A DNA stretch of 64,000 nucleotides from Brachionus manjavacas (Eukaryota; Rotifera; Eurotatoria; Ploima; Brachionidae). Below the pieces are notes generated by a model. That model saw only the letters and a program-made list of their open reading frames with translations. It was not told the DNA's origin and searched no databases. Position 1 is the first letter of the stretch; each line of letters begins with the position of its first letter. Where the stretch lies: NCBI GenBank assembly GCA_019054805.1, contig JAHQIY010000008.1:2837501-2901500 (forward strand). Direction: 5' to 3'. This document shows, in pieces, positions 12,401 to 22,500 of this stretch. The translations under genes were made by a program, and so were the position numbers.

Positions 12401-15400
12401 CAGCTGTGGTTATTTCTAAATCCATGTTGACTACTCGAAAACAACTAATTTGTGTTAAAATAAGTTAGGATTTGATTTGAGAGCATTCTCTCAAAAAGTT
12501 TAGCAATTGGTGGTAGCACAGATATACTTCTATAGTTGTTAATATCATCTGGTTCGCCTTTGTTTTTGTAGAGAGATGTAACAACAGCCGTCTTCCATTC
12601 TGCAGGCATCGTACACGTCAGAATAGAAAAGTTAAAAAGATAGGCTATCACGGTGTTCAATTTTATGAGCGATGTTTTAATAGTCTTTGTCGGAATGCCA
12701 CTGACACCTGGACCGCTGGTTGTTGGTATGCTAGATAAGAGTTTTTCAATTTCGCTAGCTGTTGTAAAGCTGAATTTGAATGCTCCTTCCTGAATTTTAA
12801 TTTGTTTGTCATCACAAGCTCGCTTGAGTTGTTCGTCCACAAAATTTTCGCATTCAGATAATGAATTGTTCGATTCCGATGACAAAGATGTAAAATAAGC
12901 ATTAAATATTTCACTAATTTCTGTTTTGTCAGTTATGACTTGCTCGTTTTTCTTAATTTGAAAAGTTGATTGTTCTAAGTTTTTATTCGATTTTATTTTT
13001 ATTTTCGATGAATATAGCTCCCAAAACTTTTTATTACTCTTAAAATCGCTCATTGATTTATTTTTAAAATACTCTATTATTTTTTCTTCATTAAGATCTT
13101 TGTATGCTCTTTTAAGATAATAATAGATCATTTTGTCAAAACTCGATTTAGATTCGGAAAGTTATTTGTACGCTATATCGCGGTTTTTTTTTAGGCCAAT
13201 TAACTCATCGTCGAACCAGGGAAAGTAATTCGATTGTCTTACAGTGATTTTTCGAAGTGGTGAGATTTGGTCAATAATTTTCATCAATTCATTTTTAAAA
13301 AAACACCATTTGTCTTCAATGTTGTTAAAGAGATGCATCCTTTTAAATTCTATGCAATCAATTGATTCATATATTTTTGTCAAATTCTTTTTTGAAAGAT
13401 TTCGGCAAGTAATTGTTTTTGGACGATTATCTGGTTTAGCTAACAACAATTCAGCAGTTATAAAACAATGATCGCTAAAGGGGCATTTCACCACGGATGT
13501 TTCATTAACAAGATCTCCATTGTGCAAAAATATATCAATGAGAGTTTCTGACTGTTTGGTAACCTTATACTTGCTAAAGTGTCTAGTGGCCACTCTTGTT
13601 GGACTGGTGATGAAGTTGATGAATCCATTATTATCAATAAAGTTTTTGAAATTTGTTTGAACATCGCTAAGGAGGTTCATGGTCAAGTCGCCGATTATAA
13701 ATAGTGGCTCCTCCAAGTTTAAGGAGTGAATAAAATCTTCTAATCTCTCCAGGAAAACGTTTTCATTGAGCACGGGAGGACGATAACAGTGAATAAAGTT
13801 GTATTTTTGGGATTTAATTTTTAATTGGATATAAATGAGTTCTGATTTTTCTAAAAGCACTGATCTTGTGTTTGAAAGGCCATTTTTGATAAAAATTAGT
13901 AAACCACCACCATGCCTATTTCTATCAAGGCGAATCTTTGTATAAAACTTATTATTAAAAAATGAGTTAGGTATCGAATCATCCAGTTTAGTCTCACTAA
14001 AGAATAAAAAATCAAAATTTTTTGTATTGAGAATCTCATCAATTTCTTGTAAGTTGTCCATAATCGAATTGACATTTAGATGAAGGATTTGGAAATTTTT
14101 TACGTTTTTAGCGGATTTGGTTAGCTCGTCAATAAAACTATAGTCAGATGATGAGACCTCTTTTGGTTTTAGTCAATGTTGAGAAAAAGAACAGTTCTCA
14201 AGAAAATTTTCATCAATTGAAAATTTTTTTATCTCATCAGCCATTATTTCCCGCATGTTTTGGATATTTGTTTGATTAAAATCGAATTCTCGTTTAAAAG
14301 CAAGATATTTAGCATATAAACAAATAAAAACTCCACAATCAACCGAATTTCCTGTTTGCTTCGGATATTTTAAATCAGTTTCTATCTTCCAATCATTTAC
14401 TCCTTTCAACTTAATAAACAAATTGCTGAGGTTGAATGATATCGTACGAATTAATTCAAAGTTTGGTTTAAGAATTGAGTCAAGATTGTAAATCACCTTA
14501 TTTTCTAAGTCAAAGACTAGTAACGACCAATGATTCAAATTTAAATTAATTGGTAGAAATAGTAAGTAACTGAGGGTATTGTTAAGGTCTGTGCATAATT
14601 TTTTAATATCACGAGTTTTAGATGAAATAAGTTTTCCTACCAAGAGCGAGTCGAGACAAACACATTTTTTTTGCGCTGAATTGCAAATCAAGTTAAGATA
14701 AAAATTTACTATTTTGTCATTTAATTTCGATACGGAAAGTAAGATCATTATGTCACTTTTACAAATGTCAAAACCATAAGCTTTAACAATTAAAATATCG
14801 TTACGATCTAATTCTTCATTATTCTCATTTAAAATAAGCTCTTGAGAGGAGTAAACTTTAAATGTCCAGTATACCCGTTTTGATTGACTAGGAATGTTCT
14901 TTTTTTTTAAAATCGATTTGCTCGGTGTCGGGCTAGTCGGACTCAGTGCCGAACAATCATTTTCGTTCGATTTAGGATCGATTGGTTCGAGGTAAAAACG
15001 ATTATTTTGGCTCAGTGTTGAGCAAGTAGGACTCCGTTCCTGATATATGTTGATGGCGTTCGTTTTCCAGTTGGAGTTCGAAAATAGCGCTTTATCAGAC
15101 TCGTTTGTTGGTGTTGGGGTCAGTTTTGATGATTGTTGATCAAATGAGGCCATGATCACTCTTCTGGGAAATTTTCGTTGCTATTGACGATGAACCATGG
15201 ACAAGACCAGCTTCAACTCACCGTTCCTAATTCCCCAGAATCTCTTTTTTCCATCGTTACAAATCTTGAATTTAAGTGTTCGTCCGTTTATTACATCTGA
15301 TCCTGTCAATTCATTGTTCTTTCGATCACGTTCCTGTCGTAGTTTGCGATTTGCTACCCTCTCACTAGGCGTTAAATCCTCATTCACGTAAACATTGTTG

Positions 15401-17567
15401 TATTCAGGTTTCTCACGTAAAATCTTTGATTTTCGAAGCATATCTATTTTTGCCTCGGTTGACTCCATTTCAACAACTAACAGAACTTGATCGTTCTTCA
15501 CAACACTTGATACAGCATTTATACCATTAGACCTACTTTTGATTCTTCTTGCGGTTTTGATTCTGGTTCCGGCTATACCTATATTTGAGGCCAAATTTTT
15601 TACGAAATCAGCTTCACAATTGGGCTCAATGTGAGTTGCGGACGGTATAGCTATAACGACATTATTCATCCGTTCATCTTTCTTCCTCATTTCGGTAGCC
15701 ATAGTCGTCATCATTGCTACTGCGTTCTCATCCTTGTGCGCCATTCCAGCTGTTATTTTTGACCAGTTGAGCTTAGTGACTGATGCCGATTCTTTTGATC
15801 TCATTTCAAGTGTCTCGACTCGAACTCGGAGCTCAGCAATTTCTGACTTGAGAGCGCTGACGCTCTCATCTTTCTCGGCCAAACACTTTCGGTATAAACC
15901 ATCAATCGATCTAACGACGGCTAAAAGGTCCACTTCTCTGGCGTAAGGATTTCCCGTTCTACCAACCGGCTTTGTGGTTCCAAATTTAGCGCATAGAGTG
16001 TCCAGTAGGAGACTCCATTCATCCGAATTTGATACAGGATCAATCGAGTCCATATATTTTAAACATTATTTATGTTAAACAAAACTAAGTAGCTTTAAGT
16101 AGTGTTAAAAGACTCAATAGAAGAATTTGTTGCACTATAGCCTGGAGTGGAATTATACGCTTTCCACTAAGTGTATCTAATTTCTTAGATGATTTTCTAA
16201 ATATAAGTTATAAAACTTTAAAGAATCTAAAATATCAAAATATCTGTGAGAATTTAGCCTTTCATCAAATATAGAAAAAAATTTTTGACCATAATAACTC
16301 TTATTGCATCAAATTCCAATAGAACCAATTTCTTGCATTTGACAATTTCCAGTTACGTTCTATGATATTTGATGGTCAAATAATTATATAAGTCTTAACC
16401 AAACAGGCTAATTGACAATCATCATTCTAAGTTAAAATATCAAGTCTTCCAGATCCTGGGAGATGTTCTTATGAATTTTTTTAATTATATCGATTAATAA
16501 AAAATTATTAATTTATATATGATATGAATCTATTAAGTCATTCCCTATTTTTGGATATGACTTTTCATTTTGCCGAAAATAGCACTTATTCTGTCCTCTT
16601 AAATTTAAAAAGGACAAAGATTAGGAATATGGTTAGGCATTTTTGTATCAAAAGCAATTTAAATTGAGTCAGAATTACATTTAATCATAAAAAGGTTTTA
16701 ATAAAACTTTTAACTGTCTAAAATCAAGGACTAAATGGAAAATTTATATGCTATTTGTCCTATTCTATTACTATTCAAACCCTAACAAACAAATAAAAAT
16801 TAATTTTTTCTTAATTTTTTCACAATTATTTATTTTATTTATTTGTTTTCTGTACCGAGCAGAAGCTCCTTCAGATTAAAAAAAAAAAAATCAAAATAAA
16901 ATAAAGTTAAATAAGATAGAATAAAAATTGAAAAAAATAAAATGTAATAAAATGGTTTAAAATAGAGGAAAATTAATGAAATTGAACTAGAGAGTTAAAA
17001 GATACATTTTTTAGAAAAATTTGATTGTTCAGGGAAAAAAGAAGAAATTGCAAGGTAGCAATTACACTTAATCACAATATTGTAAAAAATATTTTATATG
17101 TTAAAAATTCACACTATTGTCTAAGTTATTATGATAGTTTTTTTAAAGGGTGCGGTCCATCATTGATTTGGATAGCCTTTTCGGTTGTTATTTTAATTGC
17201 TGCCGTTGTCGGGGGCTTTTTTTTCAACAAACATTTTACCGAGAAATCGACTATTCTAAAAAATGAAAATCAAATTTTGAATCAAAAATTAACATTTGAG
17301 CAGACTGAAAATGATAAATTAAAAAAGAAATTCTCAGAAATGAAGATCGAAAAAGAGGATTTGAGCGAAAAACTGTCAGAAATGAAGATCGAAAAAGAGG
17401 ATTTGAGCGAAAAACTGTCAAAAATTAAGACCGAAAATGAGGAATTGAACGAAAAATTGTCAGAAATGAAGATCGAAATAGAGGAATTAAGCGAAAAACT
17501 GTCAGAAATGAAGACCGAAAACGAAAAGCTTTACCAAAAAATATCTTTTTTGGACATGGAAAAATGA
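3134..17567 (+). CDS. Coiled-coil membrane protein, copy A (exons 3134-3173, 8705-8782, 17149-17567)
   Basis: I do not recognise this family. Exon 1 starts at an ATG preceded in frame by TAA and ends at a GTAAG donor. Exon 2 lies between TTTTTTAG and GTAAGT. Exon 3 starts after AAAG at 17148, in the next full unit. All phases match (1, 1, 2). The ~178-residue product has a Gln/Asn-rich N-terminus, an acidic Cys segment (DDDCLPDDCRSYWC), one hydrophobic segment (about residues 45-65), then charged 14-residue repeats predicted to form a coiled coil (five repeats here). Intron 2 contains the whole LINE of unit 2. One extra A near 17560 ends the frame about 14 residues earlier than in copy B. The joining is inferred; a transcript could test it. 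Confidence 0.55.
3327..4036 (-). mobile_element. 5'-truncated LINE fragment, 3' end (unit 1)
   Basis: The minus strand encodes the end of a non-LTR reverse-transcriptase protein. It includes the typical AHIRPILFYGVE and LLKMIIGIPTRC motifs, one in-frame TAA at about 3671, and a coherent C-terminus ending near 3507. A 3' UTR with a GC-rich end (GGGGCCGGAGAGCGG) and a poly(A) follow, seen as poly(T) on the plus strand at 3327-3344. The 5' side stops in a low-complexity AAAGGA stretch. It is of a different family from the LINE in unit 2. Non-functional. Confidence 0.75.
4090..4405 (-). mobile_element. Decayed LINE reverse-transcriptase fragment (unit 1)
   Basis: In broken minus-strand frames one can read WNPYLRRDMDTLEKAQRRVTR and, further along the plus strand, a piece resembling the fingers region (IIEFLKQNSLL then GFRKRG). 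Both are typical of CR1/Jockey-like non-LTR elements, with stops and gaps between them. It belongs to another element than the fragment at 3327-4036. Confidence 0.6.
7973..8411. mobile_element. Inverted-repeat element (MITE-like), unit 1
   Basis: The ends are inverted: ATGTCACAGTCAATTT on the left, and on the complement of the right end ATGTCACTGTCAATTT. Both ends then share AATGACTTGG and AATGATAAAATT further in, with different spacing. There is no reading frame inside. The target duplication is unclear. The repeat copy in unit 3 is 24343-24791. Confidence 0.55.
10229..10460 (-). pseudogene. Tc1/mariner transposase relic (unit 1)
   Basis: In broken minus-strand frames one reads RLNSHRYFDILGKNFL followed by EASIFQQDNASFHRAR. 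These resemble the segment before the second catalytic Asp of Tc1/mariner transposases and the QQDNAPxHxA motif itself. Stops and a small gap interrupt it and the rest of the protein is missing. The relic straddles the border of the ~696-bp junction repeat. Confidence 0.6.
11152..12444 (-). pseudogene. LINE ORF2, RT palm, thumb and C-terminus
   Basis: 430 residues in frame after the TAG. They include HGFRNNHSCETAL, LFIDFKKAFDSVD (first catalytic Asp), GVPQGSVLGPLLF, KLFADDTTLL (the catalytic Asp pair) and the thumb. A long basic C-terminus follows without RNase H or a CCHC knuckle. All RT catalytic residues are kept, so the damage is limited to the stops. Stop codon at 11152-11154. Confidence 0.8.
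12445..13161 (-). pseudogene. LINE ORF2, linker and RT fingers
   Basis: Continues in the same frame after the TAA. It holds the variable linker, the entry motif SGPGVSGIPTKTIK, then MPAEWKTAVVTSLYKNKG and YRSISVLPPIAKLFERML, which are RT motifs 0 and 1 of non-LTR elements. A TAG (12445-12447) interrupts it between FNTN and LFSSSQHGF. A change from AAG would explain it. Confidence 0.7.
13162..14172 (-). pseudogene. LINE ORF2, endonuclease part
   Basis: Exonuclease-endonuclease-phosphatase domain in the same frame as the protease part. It opens with FQILHLNVNSI at about 14090, then FFSETKLDD (catalytic Glu), FIHCYRPP, GDLTMNL, TLIDIFL and FSDHCFI (final Asp-His). In the GDxN motif the Asn is replaced by Thr, one base change from Asn, which should weaken or abolish nicking. 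The frame is closed by TAA at 13162-13164, after a basic linker typical of the endonuclease-RT junction. Confidence 0.75.
14173..15153 (-). CDS. LINE ORF2, N-terminal part: Ulp1/SENP-like cysteine protease (family C48)
   Basis: From ATG 15153 (an in-frame GTG six bases upstream is less likely) the frame gives ~326 residues. The first ~100 are Ser/Thr/Pro-rich and of low complexity. The rest is an Ulp1-like fold: LNHWSLLVFDLE with His ~208, VIYNLDS with Asp ~225, then QTGNSVDCGVF with Gln ~266 and Cys ~273. This is the complete His-Asp-Gln-Cys set in the usual spacing. Members of the family cleave SUMO, NEDD8 or similar isopeptides; what the element uses it for is unknown. The frame ends in TGA (14173-14175) and continues without shift into the endonuclease, so the protease was probably the N-terminal domain of ORF2. 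Confidence 0.75.
   Translation of the reverse strand: MASFDQQSSKLTPTPTNESDKALFSNSNWKTNAINIYQERSPTCSTLSQNNRFYLEPIDPKSNENDCSALSPTSPTPSKSILKKKNIPSQSKRVYWTFKVYSSQELILNENNEELDRNDILIVKAYGFDICKSDIMILLSVSKLNDKIVNFYLNLICNSAQKKCVCLDSLLVGKLISSKTRDIKKLCTDLNNTLSYLLFLPINLNLNHWSLLVFDLENKVIYNLDSILKPNFELIRTISFNLSNLFIKLKGVNDWKIETDLKYPKQTGNSVDCGVFICLYAKYLAFKREFDFNQTNIQNMREIMADEIKKFSIDENFLENCSFSQH
15181..16053 (-). CDS. LINE ORF1 protein
   Basis: Intact 290-residue frame starting at the ATG at 16053. Residues about 55-85 are rich in charged and hydrophobic residues and look like a short coiled coil (ALKSEIAELRVRVETLEM). The C-terminal half carries the pattern common to LINE ORF1 proteins of this group, with NVYVNEDLTPSERVANRKL followed by a basic stretch and a WGIRNGEL ending. 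By family, such proteins bind the element RNA and help form the ribonucleoprotein. I see no zinc-knuckle. A decayed ORF1 of the same type can be read at about 39790-40070, which supports the assignment. Confidence 0.75.
   Translation of the reverse strand: MDSIDPVSNSDEWSLLLDTLCAKFGTTKPVGRTGNPYAREVDLLAVVRSIDGLYRKCLAEKDESVSALKSEIAELRVRVETLEMRSKESASVTKLNWSKITAGMAHKDENAVAMMTTMATEMRKKDERMNNVVIAIPSATHIEPNCEADFVKNLASNIGIAGTRIKTARRIKSRSNGINAVSSVVKNDQVLLVVEMESTEAKIDMLRKSKILREKPEYNNVYVNEDLTPSERVANRKLRQERDRKNNELTGSDVINGRTLKFKICNDGKKRFWGIRNGELKLVLSMVHRQ
16227..16370 (-). pseudogene. Tc1/mariner transposase relic, truncated (unit 2)
   Basis: Part of the relic described at 10229-10460. It is cut at 16227, where the LINE-side sequence begins, so the QQDNA motif is absent here. 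Confidence 0.5.
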
Positions 17568-18246
17568 TAACATTTTAAATCATATTATTAGTAAAAATTA
17601 AAACTTCTGAATAAAATTTATCTTATAACTAAAATTTGAATATTTAGAAAAGACAATCTTTTAATAAAAATTTTATTGGAATTTCAAAATCAAAATTTTT
17701 TAATTTAATCACTTTTATTTAAATTTAATCCAAATCTCTCTCCGAGCTGATTTATCTCCTCAATTTATAACCTAAAATGTACTTGTTTAGCTTGGTTTTA
17801 CGACAAAAGAGGTGTGAGCTAATGATTGGTAAATAAATATAAATTACTTGGTTTGGATTAATTGTATTTTCAATACATTATTGAAATTTTAAATTTCATA
17901 AGATTAGGAAAAATCTGTTGAAATGGTTAATCAAATTATTAGGTTAATCAAATGGTTAATCAAATGATAATTTGATAATTCAACTTATCAAATTATCATT
18001 TTAACCCTAATAATTTGTTTTATATGTTGTGGATTTTACAGAAAATTGCAGAATTTCTGCAGAGCTAGAATAAATGTGTACAATTGTTTTGTTTTTAAAA
18101 CCATTTTTATACAATAAGAACCGAATATTGGGTCAAATTTGACCTAATTTTGTTAATAAACTTCGAAGCTCACCCTAAATTATTTTCGGAACACGATTAA
18201 ATTTGTCTCTTTTTTTAATCCCTAAAAATTAACTTATCTTATACAT

Positions 18247-18706
18247 TAGCCCTACGCCACGTGGCTTTTACGTAATATTACGTCAAATTACGTGAATTTA
18301 CGTAATCACTGTATTTAATAAATTTTTTTTAGTGATTTGACATTTTTATTTGGCTCCGTTATACGAGATACCTTTTTTTATACTGGTAAAAAAAGCCATT
18401 TTACGAAAATTTACTTAAAATGAATTTTTTGAAAATTTTAGTTAGAAAAGTGAGAATATTCAAATTTTCATAAAAATCGTCTAAAATTTTGAATTTTCTA
18501 CTATTTTTTGGCCGTTTTTCATTTTACTGTATCTTTGGTAATTTTACTTAAGATTAAGTATATTTACGCTAATAAACGTTAATTAAAGTTATTTTACTAT
18601 TTTATCTTTACGTAAGTTTTCGTAAACTTACTTTTTTTTTCGTCAAATTACGTAAATTCACCTATTTTGGCGTAAATTTACATAAAATCCACGTGGCGTA
18701 GCGCTA
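18247..18706. mobile_element. MITE with CACGTGG terminal inverted repeats (unit 3)
   Basis: Copy of the 460-bp element at 1863-2322, with the same ends and flanking TA. It multiplied by duplication of the unit, not by independent transposition. Confidence 0.75.
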
Positions 18707-19517
18707 CTGTATTTACAAACATAAAAAATCGGATGAAATGCGATAAAAAAACTTTCTGATCAATATTTTATCAGCACAGATACAATCAATAAAAATTAGT
18801 TTTACTAATAATGAATAAATTATCCATTTAGAAAAGGTCTTCAAAAATATCATTATTTTTGCGTGGAACAATGAAGCCTTAATGAGCTTTTATAGTCAAC
18901 TATTATGTATATGTATTGAAAATTGTAAGTGCGCGAACTTAAAAAAATTTTCTAGATGAGAATTTTCAAAATTCTCTTACATATTCTTTCCAAAAAAACA
19001 TTGCAATCAAGAAAATTTAAATTTGCACAATAAACTCAACTTCAATTAATTTTTAATTTAAATTACTAATTTATTCTTTTACAAAAAAGAATAACGCCTC
19101 TTTACTCCCATACATAGCTTTCTATTCAGTATTTTATATGTTTAAGTTGAACAGCAAACTCTTGTTTTGCCTTGGATTCATTTTTACACTCAATTAATTA
19201 GAAAAATTAATTTTTATTTAAGCTCAATAATTTTTTAGCATTTTTTAGAATAAAAATAATAACAGACTTTAAAAATTAGTATTTAGAACAATTTTTTTAT
19301 ATATAAAGCTTCGACTAAGCTGCAATTAAATTTTTTTTATTTTCTCATAAAACTAAGATAAAACATATGCACTTTAATTCTTTAGTTAAGATAAAAAAAA
19401 TTTAAACCACAATTCTTAATATTGAACTCTTAGAGAACTAAAATTTGGATTTAAATTTATAAAAAAATTGCTAATAGTTATTTTAAAAGAATTTGAATTT
19501 ATTTGTTGTTATAAGCG

Positions 19518-22500
19518 ATGAATGATAAACAAAACAGGCAGAATGATAATTATCAAGGTAAGACAACTTTAAACCTTGGCTTCTATTTATTTTTATTTAA
19601 GCTTAACAATTTTTAAGCATTTTTAAGAATAAAAATGATAGCAGTCTTTAAAAATTAGTATTTAGAACATTTTTTTTATATATAAAGCTTCGAATAAGCT
19701 GTAAAATCGATTTTTTTTTTTTTTTTTTTATTTACATTTGAGCTAAGACCGCTCTCCGGCCCCGTCGCATTACGCTGTAAAATAAAGCGTATTGCAATTT
19801 TACTAATAAAATACAAAATATTTCGTATAAAAAAACATAAAAAAAAAAAAAAAAAAAAAAAGAAAATAATAGATGTTAATTTATGGGTTCAATTTTGGGC
19901 TTCCATGTTGAATTTGATTAGCTCGTAGAGTTTTTTTGGTATCACGCTACGGTTCTTCAGGTCAAAAATTTTATTAATTTTGGATACTATTTCATTATGT
20001 TTATATATTGATCTGATCTCTGTTTTTATCATGTATTTGTTTAAGTGACAAAATTAGATCAGGTCCGAGCATTGAGTTCCTGTGATTTGTTGGTAATAGT
20101 CTCGCATATCTATTATTTCTCTAGTTAAGTCTTTTGATATGTTCAAGTCGTGCACGTTTTCTAGTATACTCTTCGTGTACTTGTTCATACTTAGTCTAAT
20201 GAAGAAGTCGCACTTGACAGATTCTAGTCGCCAGTTAGTTGATTCGATCTTGAGCGATAATGCGAGATTTTTTGTCCTACAGCGGGTTGGTATCCCAATT
20301 ATCATCTTAAGTAAGTTGCCTTCTGTCCTTTTGAGATTGTTTTTTTCAGTCTTATTTAGGTACAGGTTTTCAACACCGTAGAAGAGTATAGGTCTGATAT
20401 GAGCATTGTAAAGGTGTCCTTTTGTTTTCCTTTTGTCCTTTTGTAAAATCGATTTATCGACTGAATTATTACCAGAGATGTAAGACCCATTCTTTAAAGT
20501 CTGCTCTCGTACTCCATGTCTTTCAAAGCAGTGGGAACTCTAGTTACTCTTCTCTGGGCTTTTCAAGAGTGTCCATATCTCTTCTAAGATACGGGTTCCA
20601 AGCGAACACTGAAAGGAAGGGCGCTTATCACTATTAAATGACTCCACAATTTTTTGAAATAAAAAGAAAAGATTATCTGATGTTCACCCGCGTTTCCTAA
20701 ATCCAGATTGCTTCCAGATAAGAAGTGAATTCTGTTTCAAAAAATTCTATAATCTTGAATAGGCCGCTTCATTTTTCAATCATTTTAAAGCCATAATTAA
20801 TTCATTTGAGCAAATTGGATAACTAAAACTATACAGATTATAACTTTTAAAGTATCAGAGTTAGAATTAGTTATGAAATCAAAATTAGGACTATTTGTTT
20901 TTAATTCCTCATCACTTGAAATCAAATTTTATCTTTTTTGATCTAAGAACCTTACGAGTTTTCCATTGAATTTGTGCTCCCTTTTTTGAGTTCCAAAATA
21001 AATAAAAAATGCGACAAAAATGGTATAATTTAAAAGTTTTTTTATTCACTTTGGTCTTCTTTAATTATTTTTAGAAGAAGTTACTTCCATTTTGACCAAA
21101 TTGGAACAAAAAATATAAAAAATCTTTTAAAATCTAACATAAAATTTTTTCTTAAATATGTGTTTCTAAGAGAAATTTTACATTTATTTCATCTTATTCT
21201 CTTACACACTTTTGAATAAAAAATATTTCCTTTAAGCTTTTTGTGTCTTTTTAAAATATAGTTTTATTTGTTTTATTATCTAATGGATTTAAGATTTCGA
21301 GGGAATTTGCTTTACAACGCACATCTACGCATTTAACTAAAGACTTTCTGTTTTTATAGGATTTGTCTCTCTAAGAAATTAGCTGAATTATTGACTCTAA
21401 AAGACATAAATTAACTATCTAATTAAGAAGTTTTTTCACCTTAATAATTCGTGTTTCAAAATTATTTTCAAAAATTTTGTTAAAATTCCTGCAGTATAAT
21501 TCTCTTCATTTTCGTTTTCCTTATTCATTTTTTTTAAAGACAATAATTTTCAATTTTAACTAGAATTCAATATTTATGAATTAAATGATATTGTTTAAAA
21601 TTCAAAAGTGTTTTAAATCAAGCATGAAGGTTTATTATAAAAAAGATCTAGAACTTAAAAAAAGCATCAAGATTATCTAAATAATATTCAATTTATCCAT
21701 TTGAGGAACTTTTTATTATCATAAGAATAAAACCTTGGTGTTAAGTAAATGAAACTCATTCATTTGAGACATTCAAAAATAGTTGACTTTAGCCTAAAGG
21801 CATTTTTTTATTAAATGTTTATGATCAATATTGTCCACTATATAAATTGATAGTATCCACTAAATAAAATTTAGTTGCTTAACAAATTCGAATAGAAATA
21901 TTAATTAGTATTAGCTTTTATATAGTTTAAATAATGGAATTAAATAAAAATCAGGAAAAAAAAGAGTTAAAATGGTATTCTTTGTAAATTTTTCCCAGTT
22001 AATAGTTTATTTTTCCTTATTTTTTGGAATAAAATAAAAATAAATTATTCAGCATATTTTTACATACAAATAACTAATATTATATACAAATATTATATTT
22101 TTTTACACTATTCTAATTTAAAATAACTCATTATGATGATTACTCCTTCTTAAATAAAAATGACTCTAAATTAGTATTTTTCACATATAATATTTTAGAC
22201 TTCTCAATCTGATGAAGTTTTTAATCAATGTAATAAATCAATAATGCCTATACATTTTTATATTCACTAAAAAATAACTAATACAACGTTAGTTGACAGT
22301 ACTCTCCTATCTCTTTTTCTATTTTAAGCTGTCTACTTCAAACTTAATAGTTAAGATGCGTTTAGAAATATACAGTTTATCGAAAATAGCACAAGATTGA
22401 GAATTTTTATAAAAATTTTGTGCATTAATAATTGACATGTCACTAACTCAAAATCCTAAATTAATTCTTTATTATTTATTATTTTTTCTAAAATTTATAC

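Larger units (their letters stand above)
11012..16226 (-). mobile_element. LINE carrying an Ulp1-type protease (near full length)
   Basis: A non-LTR retrotransposon in reverse orientation. It has a ~170-base 5' leader (16054-16226), ORF1 (15181-16053), a 27-base spacer and a long ORF2 frame (15153 to 11152). The ORF2 frame encodes an Ulp1-like cysteine protease, an AP-type endonuclease and a reverse transcriptase. A 3' UTR follows, ending in the stem-loop and AAATA-type tail at about 10905-10965 within the adjoining junction repeat. The RT core motifs resemble the CR1/Jockey group. Three in-frame stops make this copy unlikely to move on its own. It lies in intron 2 of coiled-coil gene copy A. 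The exact 5' end is uncertain, since sequence up to 16226 is unique to this locus. Confidence 0.8.
10551..16461. repeat. Tandem unit 2 (chimeric: junction repeat, LINE, junction repeat)
   Basis: The first ~460 bases match the start of units 1, 3 and 4. The last ~235 bases (16227-16461) match the end of units 1 and 3 (10317-10550 and 26695-26929). Between them, instead of the ~9.8 kb carrying the coiled-coil exons, there is a LINE. As a result a ~696-bp junction segment stands in direct orientation on both sides of the LINE (10317-11011 and 16227-16923). Confidence 0.85.
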
